This document shows, in pieces, positions 1-5,441 of a stretch of DNA of 5,978 bases (position 1 is its first letter; each line of letters opens with the position of its first letter). This DNA comes from an uncultured Gemmatimonadota bacterium (GTDB lineage: Bacteria > Gemmatimonadota > Gemmatimonadetes > Gemmatimonadales > GWC2-71-9), in contig CALGOK010000135.1 of NCBI GenBank assembly GCA_937961295.1, positions 1-5,978 of the forward strand. Reading direction: 5' to 3'. Position numbers and translations under genes: made by a program. The notes beneath the pieces are model-generated. The model saw only the letters and a program-made list of their open reading frames with translations, ran no database searches and was not told the origin of the DNA.

Positions 1-791
1 TCGTCGCCCGGCCGGGCCCGTCCGTCCTTCAGCCCTGTGGCCGGCGCCGCCGCCCGCCCCGGCTCGTCGGCCACCTGCGGCACCTTGCCGAACTCGACGA
101 AGTGCCGGAAGTGCTCCATCGCCAGGGCGGCGGCGTAGGCCAGCGCGTCCTCGGGGCTGATGGTGCCGTCGGTCTCCACCGACACGGCGAGGCGATCGTA
201 GTCGGTGCGCTGGCCCACGCGGGTCTCGCTCACCGTGAAGTTGGCCCGGCGGACCGGGTTGTAGATCGCGTCGATCCGGACCAGGTCGATCGGGTACGAC
301 CGGTCCATCGGGTGCATCTCGCTCTCGACGTAGCCGCGGCCCTTGTTCACGTACAGCTCGCAGGTCACCTCGCGGTCGTCCTGCACCGTGAACAGCAGGT
401 GGTCGGGGTCGATCACCGTCGCCTGCCCCGACTCCATGATGTCGGCGGCGGTCACCGGGCCCGGGCCCTGCTTCTTGATGCGCAGCACGGTCTCGTCGAC
501 GCCCTCGGCGAGCACCAGCGTCAGCGACTTCAGCCGCTGCACGATCTGGTGGACGTCCTCGAGCACCCCCTGCACCGTCTGGTGCTCGTGCACCACGCCC
601 TCGAGGCGGAACGCCCACACGGCGCTCCCCTGCAGCGACGACAGCAGCATCCGCCGCAGCGCGTTGCCGAGGGTGTGGCCGAAGCCGCGCTCCAGCGGCT
701 GCAGCAGGAACTCGGCGATGTTCGGGTTGTCCTCCAGCTTGGTCATCTCGACCACGTGGGGACGCACCATGCCGGTCAGATCGATGCCCAT
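1..791 (-). CDS. rpoA: DNA-directed RNA polymerase subunit alpha (partial, C-terminus beyond window)
   Basis: Alpha is the assembly scaffold of RNA polymerase: its N-terminal domain dimerises and binds beta and beta'. I translated 263 codons from the ATG at 791 to the left edge without a stop. Residues 33-52 carry the alpha-NTD signature (LERGFGHTLGNALRR then MLLSS), including the tandem Arg (R46-R47) that corresponds to the assembly arginine region of E. coli alpha. A GRGY motif lies at 151-154, and PEDALAYAAALAMEHF closes the NTD. After about residue 240 the sequence becomes a low-complexity linker (DEPGRAAAPATGLKDGR), so the helix-hairpin-helix C-terminal domain that contacts UP elements and activators lies outside the window. 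E. coli alpha is 329 residues, so roughly the last quarter is missing. The start is supported by AAGGA about 10 nt upstream, overlapping the rpsD stop codon (TAAAGGA). It is the last gene visible in the ribosomal operon. Confidence 0.97.
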   Translation of the reverse strand, partial: MGIDLTGMVRPHVVEMTKLEDNPNIAEFLLQPLERGFGHTLGNALRRMLLSSLQGSAVWAFRLEGVVHEHQTVQGVLEDVHQIVQRLKSLTLVLAEGVDETVLRIKKQGPGPVTAADIMESGQATVIDPDHLLFTVQDDREVTCELYVNKGRGYVESEMHPMDRSYPIDLVRIDAIYNPVRRANFTVSETRVGQRTDYDRLAVSVETDGTISPEDALAYAAALAMEHFRHFVEFGKVPQVADEPGRAAAPATGLKDGRARPGD

Positions 792-805
792 CGAGATTCC
801 GTCCT

Positions 806-1441
806 TTACTTCGAGTACAGCTCGACGATGAGCTGCTCCTGGGCGTTCACCGGGATCGCGTCGCGGGTCGGCAGCTCGAGCAGCCGGCCGGCGGCCTTCT
901 CGCCGTCCACCGACAGCCACGCCACCGGCGCGCCGCGCGAGGCCTGCTCGATCGAGGCCATGACCACGGTCATCTCGCGGTCCGCCGGCGCGACCCGGAC
1001 TTCCATCCCGGGCAGCACCTTGTAGCTCGGCACGTCGACCTTGCGGCCGTTGACCTCGACGTGGCCGTGGCGCACCAGCTGGCGCGCGGCCCGCCGCGAG
1101 GCGGCGAAGCCCATGCGGTAGACGATGTTGTCCAGCCGGGTCTCGAGCGCCACCAGCAGGTTGGTGCCCTTGACCCCCGGCATCGTCGATGCCTTGGCGT
1201 AGGTGGTGCGGAACTGGCCCTCAGTCAGGCCGTACATCCGCTTCACCTTCTGCTTCTCGCGCAGCTGCTTGGCGTACTCCGACATCTTGCGGCCGCGGCC
1301 GGCGTTCTGGCCGTGCTGGCCGGCCGGGTAGCCACGCCGCTCGACCGCGCACTTCTCGGTCAGGCAGCGGGTGCCCTTCAGGAACAGCTTGGTGCCCTCG
1401 CGCCGGCAGAGACGGCAGGCAGGTCCGGTGTATCGTGCCAT
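806..1441 (-). CDS. rpsD: 30S ribosomal protein S4, zinc-binding (C+) form
   Basis: S4 is a primary 16S rRNA-binding protein that nucleates assembly of the 30S body. In several bacteria it also represses its own operon by binding the leader mRNA. The 211-residue product is close to the usual length (E. coli 206). Cysteines at 9, 12, 26 and 31 match the four zinc ligands known from Thermus S4, so this is the C+ type rather than the cysteine-less type. The S4 RNA-binding fold is recognisable at about 99-150 (LETRLDNIVYRMGF, then RQLVRHGHVEVNGR). The C-terminus QEQLIVELYSK is the family's conserved tail. It starts with ATG 3 nt after the rpsK stop, with a weak GGCGGG purine stretch upstream inside rpsK, which suggests translation coupled to rpsK. 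It is followed by rpoA after 14 nt. Identification is essentially certain from full-length similarity of motifs. Confidence 0.98.
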   Translation of the reverse strand: MARYTGPACRLCRREGTKLFLKGTRCLTEKCAVERRGYPAGQHGQNAGRGRKMSEYAKQLREKQKVKRMYGLTEGQFRTTYAKASTMPGVKGTNLLVALETRLDNIVYRMGFAASRRAARQLVRHGHVEVNGRKVDVPSYKVLPGMEVRVAPADREMTVVMASIEQASRGAPVAWLSVDGEKAAGRLLELPTRDAIPVNAQEQLIVELYSK

Positions 1442-1444
1442 GGA

Positions 1445-1843
1445 TCAGACCCGCCGCTTCTTGGGGGGACGGCACCCGTTGTGGGGAATCGGGGTCACGT
1501 CGCGGATCGACGCGACCTTGAGCCCCACCGACGCCAGCGCCTGGATCGCCGACTCGCGCCCGCTGCCCGGGCCCTGCACGCGCACGTGCACCCGGCGCAG
1601 GCCGAGGTTCATCGCCTCGCGCGCGCAGTTCTCCGACGCCACCGTGGCGGCGAACGGGGTCGACTTCTTCGAGCCCTTGAACCCCGCCTTGCCGGCGGTG
1701 CCCCAGGTGATCGTGTTGCCCCGCATGTCGGTGATCGTGATCAGCACGTTGTTGAAGGTCGCGGAGATGTGGACCATCCCCTCCGCCTCAACCGTCTTCC
1801 GCGAGCGCTTCGCGCCCGGCCTGCCAGTCGTGGGAGCTGTCAT
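1445..1843 (-). CDS. rpsK: 30S ribosomal protein S11
   Basis: S11 is part of the 30S platform near the mRNA exit and the E site. The 132-residue frame contains the family's core (GMVHISATFNNVLITITD at 22-39, VRVQGPGSGRESAIQAL at 88-103). It ends in NGCRPPKKRRV, the near-invariant C-terminus. N122-G123 is the Asn-Gly pair that is converted to isoaspartate in E. coli S11 (N119 there). Whether that happens here cannot be seen from sequence. The first 16 or so residues are a basic, Pro/Gly-rich extension typical of bacterial S11. The ATG at 1843 lies 3 nt after the rpsM stop, with GAAGAAG just upstream inside the rpsM tail. The stop is TGA. No anomalies were seen. Confidence 0.98.
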   Translation of the reverse strand: MTAPTTGRPGAKRSRKTVEAEGMVHISATFNNVLITITDMRGNTITWGTAGKAGFKGSKKSTPFAATVASENCAREAMNLGLRRVHVRVQGPGSGRESAIQALASVGLKVASIRDVTPIPHNGCRPPKKRRV

Positions 1844-1846
1844 CGG

Positions 1847-2227
1847 TTACTTCTTCGTCGCCTTCTTCTTGCCGGCGATGGCCCGACGCGGGCCCTTCTT
1901 CGTCCGGGCGTTGGTGTGCGTGCGCTGGCCCCGCACCGGCAGGCCCCGGCGATGCCGGATCCCGCGGTAGCTGCCAGTGTCCATCAGCCGCTTGATGTTC
2001 ATCGCCACTTCGGTGCGCAGCGCACCCTCGGTCTTCACCAGGCGCTCGATCACCTGGCGCAGGCGACCCACCTCGGCATCCGAGAGGTCGCGCACCCGCG
2101 TGGCAGCCGAGATCCCCGTCTCCTCGAGCAGCTTGCGGCTCGTGGCACGTCCGATCCCGAAGATGTAGGTGAGCCCGATCTCGACGCGCTTCTCGCGCGG
2201 AAGGTCGACACCAGCGATACGCGCCAT
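1847..2227 (-). CDS. rpsM: 30S ribosomal protein S13
   Basis: S13 sits in the head of the 30S subunit, contacts the P-site tRNA and forms the B1 intersubunit bridges. The 126-residue product begins MARIAGVDLPREKRVEIGLTY, the characteristic start, followed by FGIGRATSRKLL (helix-two-turns-helix region, about 23-34). It carries the signature RGIRHRRGLPVRGQRTHTNA at 88-107. The C-terminal tail (110-126) is lysine-rich, which in this family threads toward the tRNAs. E. coli S13 is 118 residues, so the tail is a few residues longer here. The ATG at 2227 is separated from the rpmJ TGA by 2 nt, with AGGG about 8 nt upstream, consistent with coupled translation from rpmJ. No defects are visible. Confidence 0.98.
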   Translation of the reverse strand: MARIAGVDLPREKRVEIGLTYIFGIGRATSRKLLEETGISAATRVRDLSDAEVGRLRQVIERLVKTEGALRTEVAMNIKRLMDTGSYRGIRHRRGLPVRGQRTHTNARTKKGPRRAIAGKKKATKK

Positions 2228-2229
2228 GA

Positions 2230-2346
2230 TCAGCCCTGCCGCTGCTTGTGCTTGGGGGTGCGCTTGCAGATGATGCGCGTCACGCCGCGACGCTTCACCA
2301 CCCGGCAGCTCTCACAAATCGGCTTGACACTCGAACGGACCTTCAC
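2230..2346 (-). CDS. rpmJ: 50S ribosomal protein L36, zinc-binding form, GTG start
   Basis: L36 is the smallest large-subunit protein and binds 23S rRNA in the lower body of the 50S. The 38-residue product reads MKVRSSVKPICESCRVVKRR, then GVTRIICKRTPKHKQRQG. Zinc-ribbon ligands are C11, C14, C27 and H33, so it is a C+ L36. The spacing between the last two ligands is five residues, one more than in Thermus L36 (C27/H32). The frame stays open far upstream with no in-frame ATG near the conserved N-terminus. The start is therefore fixed by homology at a GTG (2346-2344), which has GGAG exactly 7 nt upstream. It is the first gene of the ribosomal block, about 35 nt after a predicted promoter. infA, its usual upstream neighbour in many bacteria, is not adjacent. 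Confidence 0.95.
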   Translation of the reverse strand: MKVRSSVKPICESCRVVKRRGVTRIICKRTPKHKQRQG

Positions 2347-2353
2347 GCTAAGT

Positions 2354-2357
2354 CTCC
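2354..2357 (-). promoter_or_regulatory. Ribosome binding site of rpmJ (GGAG)
   Basis: GGAG on the minus strand lies 7 nt before the rpmJ GTG and supports that non-ATG start. Its first two bases are the last two of a 12-bp palindrome, so a small CCGG/CCGG stem with an AAUU loop could partly hide it in the mRNA. Confidence 0.75.
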
Positions 2358-2367
2358 GGAATTCCGG
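2356..2367 (-). repeat. 12-bp perfect palindrome in the rpmJ leader
   Basis: CCGGAATTCCGG is a perfect dyad located between the predicted transcription start and the rpmJ start codon. As RNA it can fold into a 4-bp GC stem closed by AAUU. As DNA it could be a small operator. Both roles are inference; only the symmetry is seen directly. Confidence 0.5.
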
Positions 2368-2386
2368 GTTTTCGGGACAGCTTTGA

Positions 2387-2415
2387 ATGATACCGGCCCG
2401 ACCACCCTGACGCAA
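2387..2415 (-). promoter_or_regulatory. Predicted sigma70-type promoter for the rpmJ-rpsM-rpsK-rpsD-rpoA operon
   Basis: Reading the minus strand, the -35 element is TTGCGT (2415-2410), three of six matches to TTGACA. A spacer of exactly 17 bp follows, then the -10 element TATCAT (2392-2387), five of six matches to TATAAT. The expected start is an A or G near 2382-2381, leaving an approximately 35-nt leader to rpmJ. It stands in the only AT-richer patch of an otherwise very GC-rich gap. No TG extension precedes the -10. It was found by eye, without a scoring matrix. Confidence 0.65.
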
Positions 2416-2484
2416 GTCGGTCCCCACCAACGGCGTGAAGGGTGAAGAGGGATGCGGGACGCCCACACCCGGCGGACGACCGCA

Positions 2485-2507
2485 CCGCCCCCGCCACCCC
2501 CGACCCC
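2485..2507 (-). other. Second G-run cluster (three runs of 4-5 G)
   Basis: On the minus strand this reads GGGG-TC-GGGGG-TGGC-GGGGG-CGG. It has three long runs with short loops. The next full run on the upstream side (2518-2520) is 10 nt away, so a quadruplex here would need a long loop or a GG-containing tetrad set. It is listed because it sits directly beside the canonical motif and makes about 60 bp unusually G-rich. Confidence 0.5.
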
Positions 2508-2517
2508 GCACCAGCAA

Positions 2518-2542
2518 CCCGGTCACACCCCACCCTTTACCC
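2518..2542 (-). other. Canonical G-quadruplex motif downstream of pyrF
   Basis: The minus (transcript-sense) strand reads GGG-TAAA-GGG-T-GGGG-TGTGACC-GGG, with loops of 4, 1 and 7 nt. This fits the usual G3+N1-7 definition. It would be present in RNA that reads out of pyrF. It overlaps the right arm of the inverted repeat, so quadruplex and long hairpin would be mutually exclusive folds. Function is inferred only. Confidence 0.6.
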
Positions 2543-2553
2543 TTCACCACGCC

Positions 2554-2583
2554 CCGGAGGCCTACGCTCCCGCCGCCTCCCGG
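2554..2583 (-). terminator. Hairpin spanning the pyrF stop codon, no U-tract
   Basis: Arms at 2575-2583 and 2554-2561 pair as GGAGGC/GCCTCC plus two further GC pairs past a one-base bulge, with a 13-nt loop containing the pyrF TAG. No T-run follows on the minus strand; instead G-rich sequence does. It is therefore not a classical intrinsic terminator. It may only slow polymerase or protect the 3' end, or it may be a chance hairpin in GC-rich DNA. Confidence 0.25.
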
Positions 2584-3242
2584 AACGCCCGGTACGCAGC
2601 CGCCGGATCGGTCGCCTCGGTGATCGGCCGGCCCACCACCAGGTGGGTCGCCCCCGCCGCCGCAGCTTCGGCCGGCCCGGCCACCCTCACCTGGTCCCCC
2701 GTCGCGTCGCCCTCCCGGCGAATCCCGGGCACCACGATCCGCCCGCCCCCCACCACCGGGCGGACCAGGGCAATCTCCCGAGGCGAGCAGACCACCCCCG
2801 CCACCCCGGCCCGGATCGCCAGCTCGGCCAGCCGGGTGACCTCGGCGCCGCTGGCCGCTCCGTCGCGACCCAGGATCGCCCCCAGCTCCTCCGGCCCGTG
2901 CGAGGTGAGCACCGTCACCGCGACGAGCTGCACCGCCCCGTCGGCTGCCACCACCGCGGCCTCCAGCATCGCCGGCCCGCCCATCGCGTGGACCGTCGCC
3001 ATCTCGACCCCCAGGTCGCGCGCCGCCCGGACCGCGCAGGCCACGGTGTTGGGGATGTCGTGCCACTTGAGGTCGAGGAACACCGGATGCCCCGCGTCGA
3101 CCAGCGCCCGCACGAAGCCGCTCCCCGCCGCCGTCATCAGCACCGAGCCGATCTTGACCGGAGCGCCCTCGGGAAGCTGGTCGAGCAGCGCGACGGCGCT
3201 CGGCGCGTCGGGAAGATCCAGGGCCACGATCAGCTCAGCCAC
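2562..3242 (-). CDS. pyrF: Orotidine 5'-phosphate decarboxylase
   Basis: It catalyses the last step of de novo UMP synthesis, decarboxylating OMP to UMP in the cytoplasm. The 226-residue product is a compact class I (PyrF-type) TIM barrel, slightly shorter than the usual 230-245. Visible motifs are IVALD at 5-9, the lysine K30 of KIG, the catalytic array D57-x-K59-x-x-D62 in FLDLKWHDIPNTV, VHAMGG at 84-89, and VPGIRREGDATGDQVRV at 171-187. The phosphate-binding GRPI is at 204-207. In the KxGxE region, S33-V34 replaces the common acidic residue; this position is not part of the Asp-Lys-Asp catalytic set. The start is GTG at 3242, overlapping the pyrD stop by 8 nt (GTGGCTGA), with GGAG 7 nt upstream. 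It is the last gene of its block, and its TAG sits in a hairpin. Confidence 0.96.
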   Translation of the reverse strand: MAELIVALDLPDAPSAVALLDQLPEGAPVKIGSVLMTAAGSGFVRALVDAGHPVFLDLKWHDIPNTVACAVRAARDLGVEMATVHAMGGPAMLEAAVVAADGAVQLVAVTVLTSHGPEELGAILGRDGAASGAEVTRLAELAIRAGVAGVVCSPREIALVRPVVGGGRIVVPGIRREGDATGDQVRVAGPAEAAAAGATHLVVGRPITEATDPAAAYRAFREAAGA

Positions 3243-4098
3243 CGCTGCGCTCCAGTTCGCCGATGATCCGCTCCGGCACGCGGGGGTCGGCCAGCGCGGC
3301 GGTCCCGATCGCCACCAGCGCCGCGCCGGCCCGGAGATACTGCCGGACGTCTTCAGCGGTGCGAATCCCGCCGACCCCGATGATCGGGACGCCGGGCAGC
3401 CGCGCCGCGACCCGGGTGACGGCGAGGATGCCCGTGGCGAGGAGCGCCGGCCCGCTCACCCCGCCGAACCCGTTGCCGAGCCTCGGCTCGGCGTCCTCGA
3501 AGATCATGCCGGGCATCGTGTTGATCAGGGTCACGCCGTCGGCGCCGGCGTCGATCGCGGCGACGGCAATCCGCGGGATGTCGGGCAGGGCCGGCGAGAG
3601 CTTGGCGAAGATCGGTCGCCGGGTCGCGCGGCGGCAGTCGGCGATGACCGCGGCAACCGCGTCGGGATCCACACCGAACTCCACCCCGCCTGCCGAGGTG
3701 TTGGGACACGACAGGTTGATCTCGTAGCCGTCGTGGCCCTCGAGGTCGTCGAGCCCGCGGATCACCGCGGCGTACTCGTCGATGGTGAAGCCCACCACGT
3801 TCACCAGCACGCGACCCGGGAGCTGGAGCGACGCGAGCATCGGCAGGTCGTGCGCCCGCACCGCCTGCACTCCCGGGTTGGCGAGTCCCACCGAGTTGAG
3901 CATCCCGCCGCGAAACTCCGCCACCCGCGGCGCCGGGTTGCCGTCGCGCGGCGCGAGCGAGACCGCCTTGGTCACGATGCCGCCGAGGCGGCGGAGGTCG
4001 ATCACCCCGGCGAGCTCGCGTCCGTAACCGGCGGTGCCCGACGCGAGCAGCACGGGGTTGGGAAAGTCGAGTCCGGCGACGGTGGTCGCCGCGCTCAA
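3235..4098 (-). CDS. pyrD: Dihydroorotate dehydrogenase, class 1B catalytic subunit type, TTG start
   Basis: It oxidises dihydroorotate to orotate, the fourth step of UMP synthesis, using FMN. The 287-residue product shows LDFPNPVLLASGTAGYG at 10-26, the FMN-region K44, and LNSVGLANPGV at 67-77. The active-site loop INLSCPNTSAGG (127-138) has the catalytic base Cys131, which marks class 1 rather than the Ser-based, membrane-bound class 2. It also has AKLSP with K166, INTMPGM at 192-198, and GVGGIRTAEDV for FMN phosphate. Sequence style (CPNTSAGGVEFGVDP) matches class 1B, which normally partners with the Fe-S/FAD subunit PyrK; pyrK is not in the window. The frame stays open upstream, but homology begins at residue 8 or so of the TTG form. 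That TTG overlaps the preceding TGA (TTGA) and has AGGA 6 nt upstream, so I place the start there. Confidence 0.93.
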   Translation of the reverse strand: MSAATTVAGLDFPNPVLLASGTAGYGRELAGVIDLRRLGGIVTKAVSLAPRDGNPAPRVAEFRGGMLNSVGLANPGVQAVRAHDLPMLASLQLPGRVLVNVVGFTIDEYAAVIRGLDDLEGHDGYEINLSCPNTSAGGVEFGVDPDAVAAVIADCRRATRRPIFAKLSPALPDIPRIAVAAIDAGADGVTLINTMPGMIFEDAEPRLGNGFGGVSGPALLATGILAVTRVAARLPGVPIIGVGGIRTAEDVRQYLRAGAALVAIGTAALADPRVPERIIGELERSGG

Positions 4099-5441
4099 TT
4101 GACGTCCTGTCCGCCGCCGACCAGCTGCTCGGCGAGTCGACCGTCGATGTAGAAGCCGAGCGCATCCTCGAGAGTCGCGAACCGGGGATCGTGACGGCCG
4201 GCGACGAACGCCAGGTACGGCGAGTCGGCATGCGCCGCGAGTCGTGCGCGGATCGCGTCGGCGGAGTCCGGCGCGAGCGGCAACCGCGCGAGCAGCGCCT
4301 TGGGCACGTACGGCGAGTCCGGCCACCCCCGCTCGAGGCGCAGCAGCAGCCACGACGCCAGCGCCGGCGCGTGCAGCGAGTCGCTGGCGATCGTCGCCTG
4401 GAAGAACATCGCCAGGTCGCCCTCCGGCGTGCCGGGAGGACTGGCTGCCAGCTCGGCGAGGATCTCCCGGCCGCGCCGCGCCAGCTGCCCGGCCGCGAAA
4501 CTCGCCGCGGCGTCGCCGCGCGCGAGCGCCGCGACGTCCTCGACCGTCGCGGCGAGCGCGCGTCTGTCGTGCACCGTCGCGAACCGGCGATCAATGAGCA
4601 GCATCCGCGCCCGCGAGCCGGAGGGCGAGGCGGAGCCGGCCAGCAACGCCTCGAGGCGGCGCGCACCGGCGGCCGGATCGTGCTCGAGCAGCGCCTCACC
4701 GGCGCTCAGTTGCCACCGGGCACGGTCGTCGTCGGTGATGCTGCGCATCGACCCGAGCCGGGCCAGCACCTCATCGAGGCGGGCCGGGTCTCGCCTGGCG
4801 ACCACCCGGACGAGCCGGTCCCAGTCTGCCGACGAGTCGGCGGCCTCGAGCCGCGGTGCCGCCTCCTCCAGCGCCTCGCCGGTGCGGCCGAGCTCGGCGA
4901 GCGCGATGGTGCGCTCCCAGCGGCCGCCGTCGGAATCGTCGCCCTCCAGCAGCACGAGCGCCTCGTCCCAGCGTCCGGCGCTCACCAGGGCGCGGCCGGC
5001 GATCCGGCCCGCCTCGCCACGCAGTTCCGGGTCATCACCCGCGAGGATCGGCCCGAGGATCTCCAGCGCGCCGTCGGGATTCCCCGTCACGGCGCGGCAC
5101 CGGGCGAGCTCCACCCGGAGGTCGTCATCCCACTCCGCGGCGCCCGCCGCCACGAGCGCACGCTCCAGCACCGGCAGGGCGCCCGGGCAGTCCCCCAGGC
5201 GCGCCAGTGCGCGGCCGCGGAGCCAGAGCGCCTCGGCGCCCCGCGATCCCGCCGGATTGCGCGCGTACGCCGAATCGGCCTTCACCGCCACCTGGCCCCA
5301 GAGCGAACCGGCGTCGAAGGTGCGCTCCTCGCGTTCCGCCTTGGCGGCAGCCGACGAAAGCTGTCGCGCCTGGTACAGCGAATTGGACCAGCTGCATGCG
5401 CCGAGGTGCAGCAGCAGCGCACCGACCAGCACGCGCCTCAC
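4095..5441 (-). CDS. Putative TPR-like repeat lipoprotein of unknown function
   Basis: I do not recognise a named family. The 448-residue product begins MRRVLVGALLLHLGAC: a basic start, a short hydrophobic stretch and a lipobox LGAC with Cys16, so it is predicted to be exported and lipidated. The +2 residue is Ser, which by the E. coli Lol rule favours the outer membrane. The mature part is Ala/Leu/Arg-rich and almost entirely helical in appearance. It has repeated helix pairs of tetratricopeptide style, for example LWLRGRALARLGDCPGALPV (72-91), then units around 105-130, 140-165 and 175-195. No enzymatic motif is evident, so a scaffolding or binding role is the default inference. The start is GTG at 5441, overlapping the amidase stop (GTGA), with GGAG 5 nt upstream. 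A second in-frame GTG is codon 4 but would lose the two Arg. Its stop overlaps the pyrD TTG by 4 nt. Confidence 0.8.
   Translation of the reverse strand: MRRVLVGALLLHLGACSWSNSLYQARQLSSAAAKAEREERTFDAGSLWGQVAVKADSAYARNPAGSRGAEALWLRGRALARLGDCPGALPVLERALVAAGAAEWDDDLRVELARCRAVTGNPDGALEILGPILAGDDPELRGEAGRIAGRALVSAGRWDEALVLLEGDDSDGGRWERTIALAELGRTGEALEEAAPRLEAADSSADWDRLVRVVARRDPARLDEVLARLGSMRSITDDDRARWQLSAGEALLEHDPAAGARRLEALLAGSASPSGSRARMLLIDRRFATVHDRRALAATVEDVAALARGDAAASFAAGQLARRGREILAELAASPPGTPEGDLAMFFQATIASDSLHAPALASWLLLRLERGWPDSPYVPKALLARLPLAPDSADAIRARLAAHADSPYLAFVAGRHDPRFATLEDALGFYIDGRLAEQLVGGGQDVN
4105..4108 (-). promoter_or_regulatory. Ribosome binding site deciding the pyrD TTG start
   Basis: AGGA on the minus strand lies 6 nt upstream of the TTG at 4098-4096, inside the last codons of the lipoprotein gene. 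It is the best-placed Shine-Dalgarno near the start of PyrD homology and favours this short form over longer open-frame extensions. Confidence 0.6.

Larger units (their letters stand above)
2435..2547. repeat. Inverted repeat, 13-bp arms (12/13), flanking a G-rich intergenic segment
   Basis: The plus strand has GTGAAGGGTGAAG at 2435-2447. The reverse complement of 2535-2547 is GTGAAGGGTAAAG, giving one mismatch over 13 bp across an 87-bp interior. The left arm itself is a short tandem (GTGAAGG, GTGAAGA). The arms also share flanking GGC, directly before the left arm and offset by a few bases at the right arm. The interior is strongly G-biased on the minus strand. This could be a small non-coding repeat element or a transcript hairpin with a long loop. 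Confidence 0.5.

Noticed and set aside
102..1025. 307-codon plus-strand open frame opposite rpoA and rpsD
   Set aside because: It is antisense to conserved genes, repetitive in V, H, R and L, and has no Shine-Dalgarno or family resemblance.
1061..2386. 441-codon plus-strand open frame antisense to rpsD, rpsK, rpsM and rpmJ
   Set aside because: It is His/Arg/Leu-rich low-complexity translation opposite four certain ribosomal protein genes. Its length reflects codon bias on the real strand.
2347..3066. Long Gly/Arg-rich upstream extension of the rpmJ frame
   Set aside because: L36 begins at the KVRSSVKP motif, and the upstream residues run out of frame through pyrF. The GTG with GGAG is the credible start.
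2452..4152. 566-codon plus-strand open frame antisense to pyrF and pyrD
   Set aside because: Its translation is Arg/Pro/Ala/Thr-rich, shows no domain, and lies opposite two fully recognisable enzymes. This is a typical high-GC shadow frame.
4099..4353. N-terminal extension of pyrD upstream of the TTG
   Set aside because: The frame is open, but the extension is Arg/Ala-rich, lies wholly inside the lipoprotein gene and has no PyrD homology. The TTG with AGGA fits better.
3353..4699. 448-codon minus-strand frame overlapping pyrD and the lipoprotein gene in another frame
   Set aside because: It is Arg-rich translation offset from two supported genes, with no recognisable motif.
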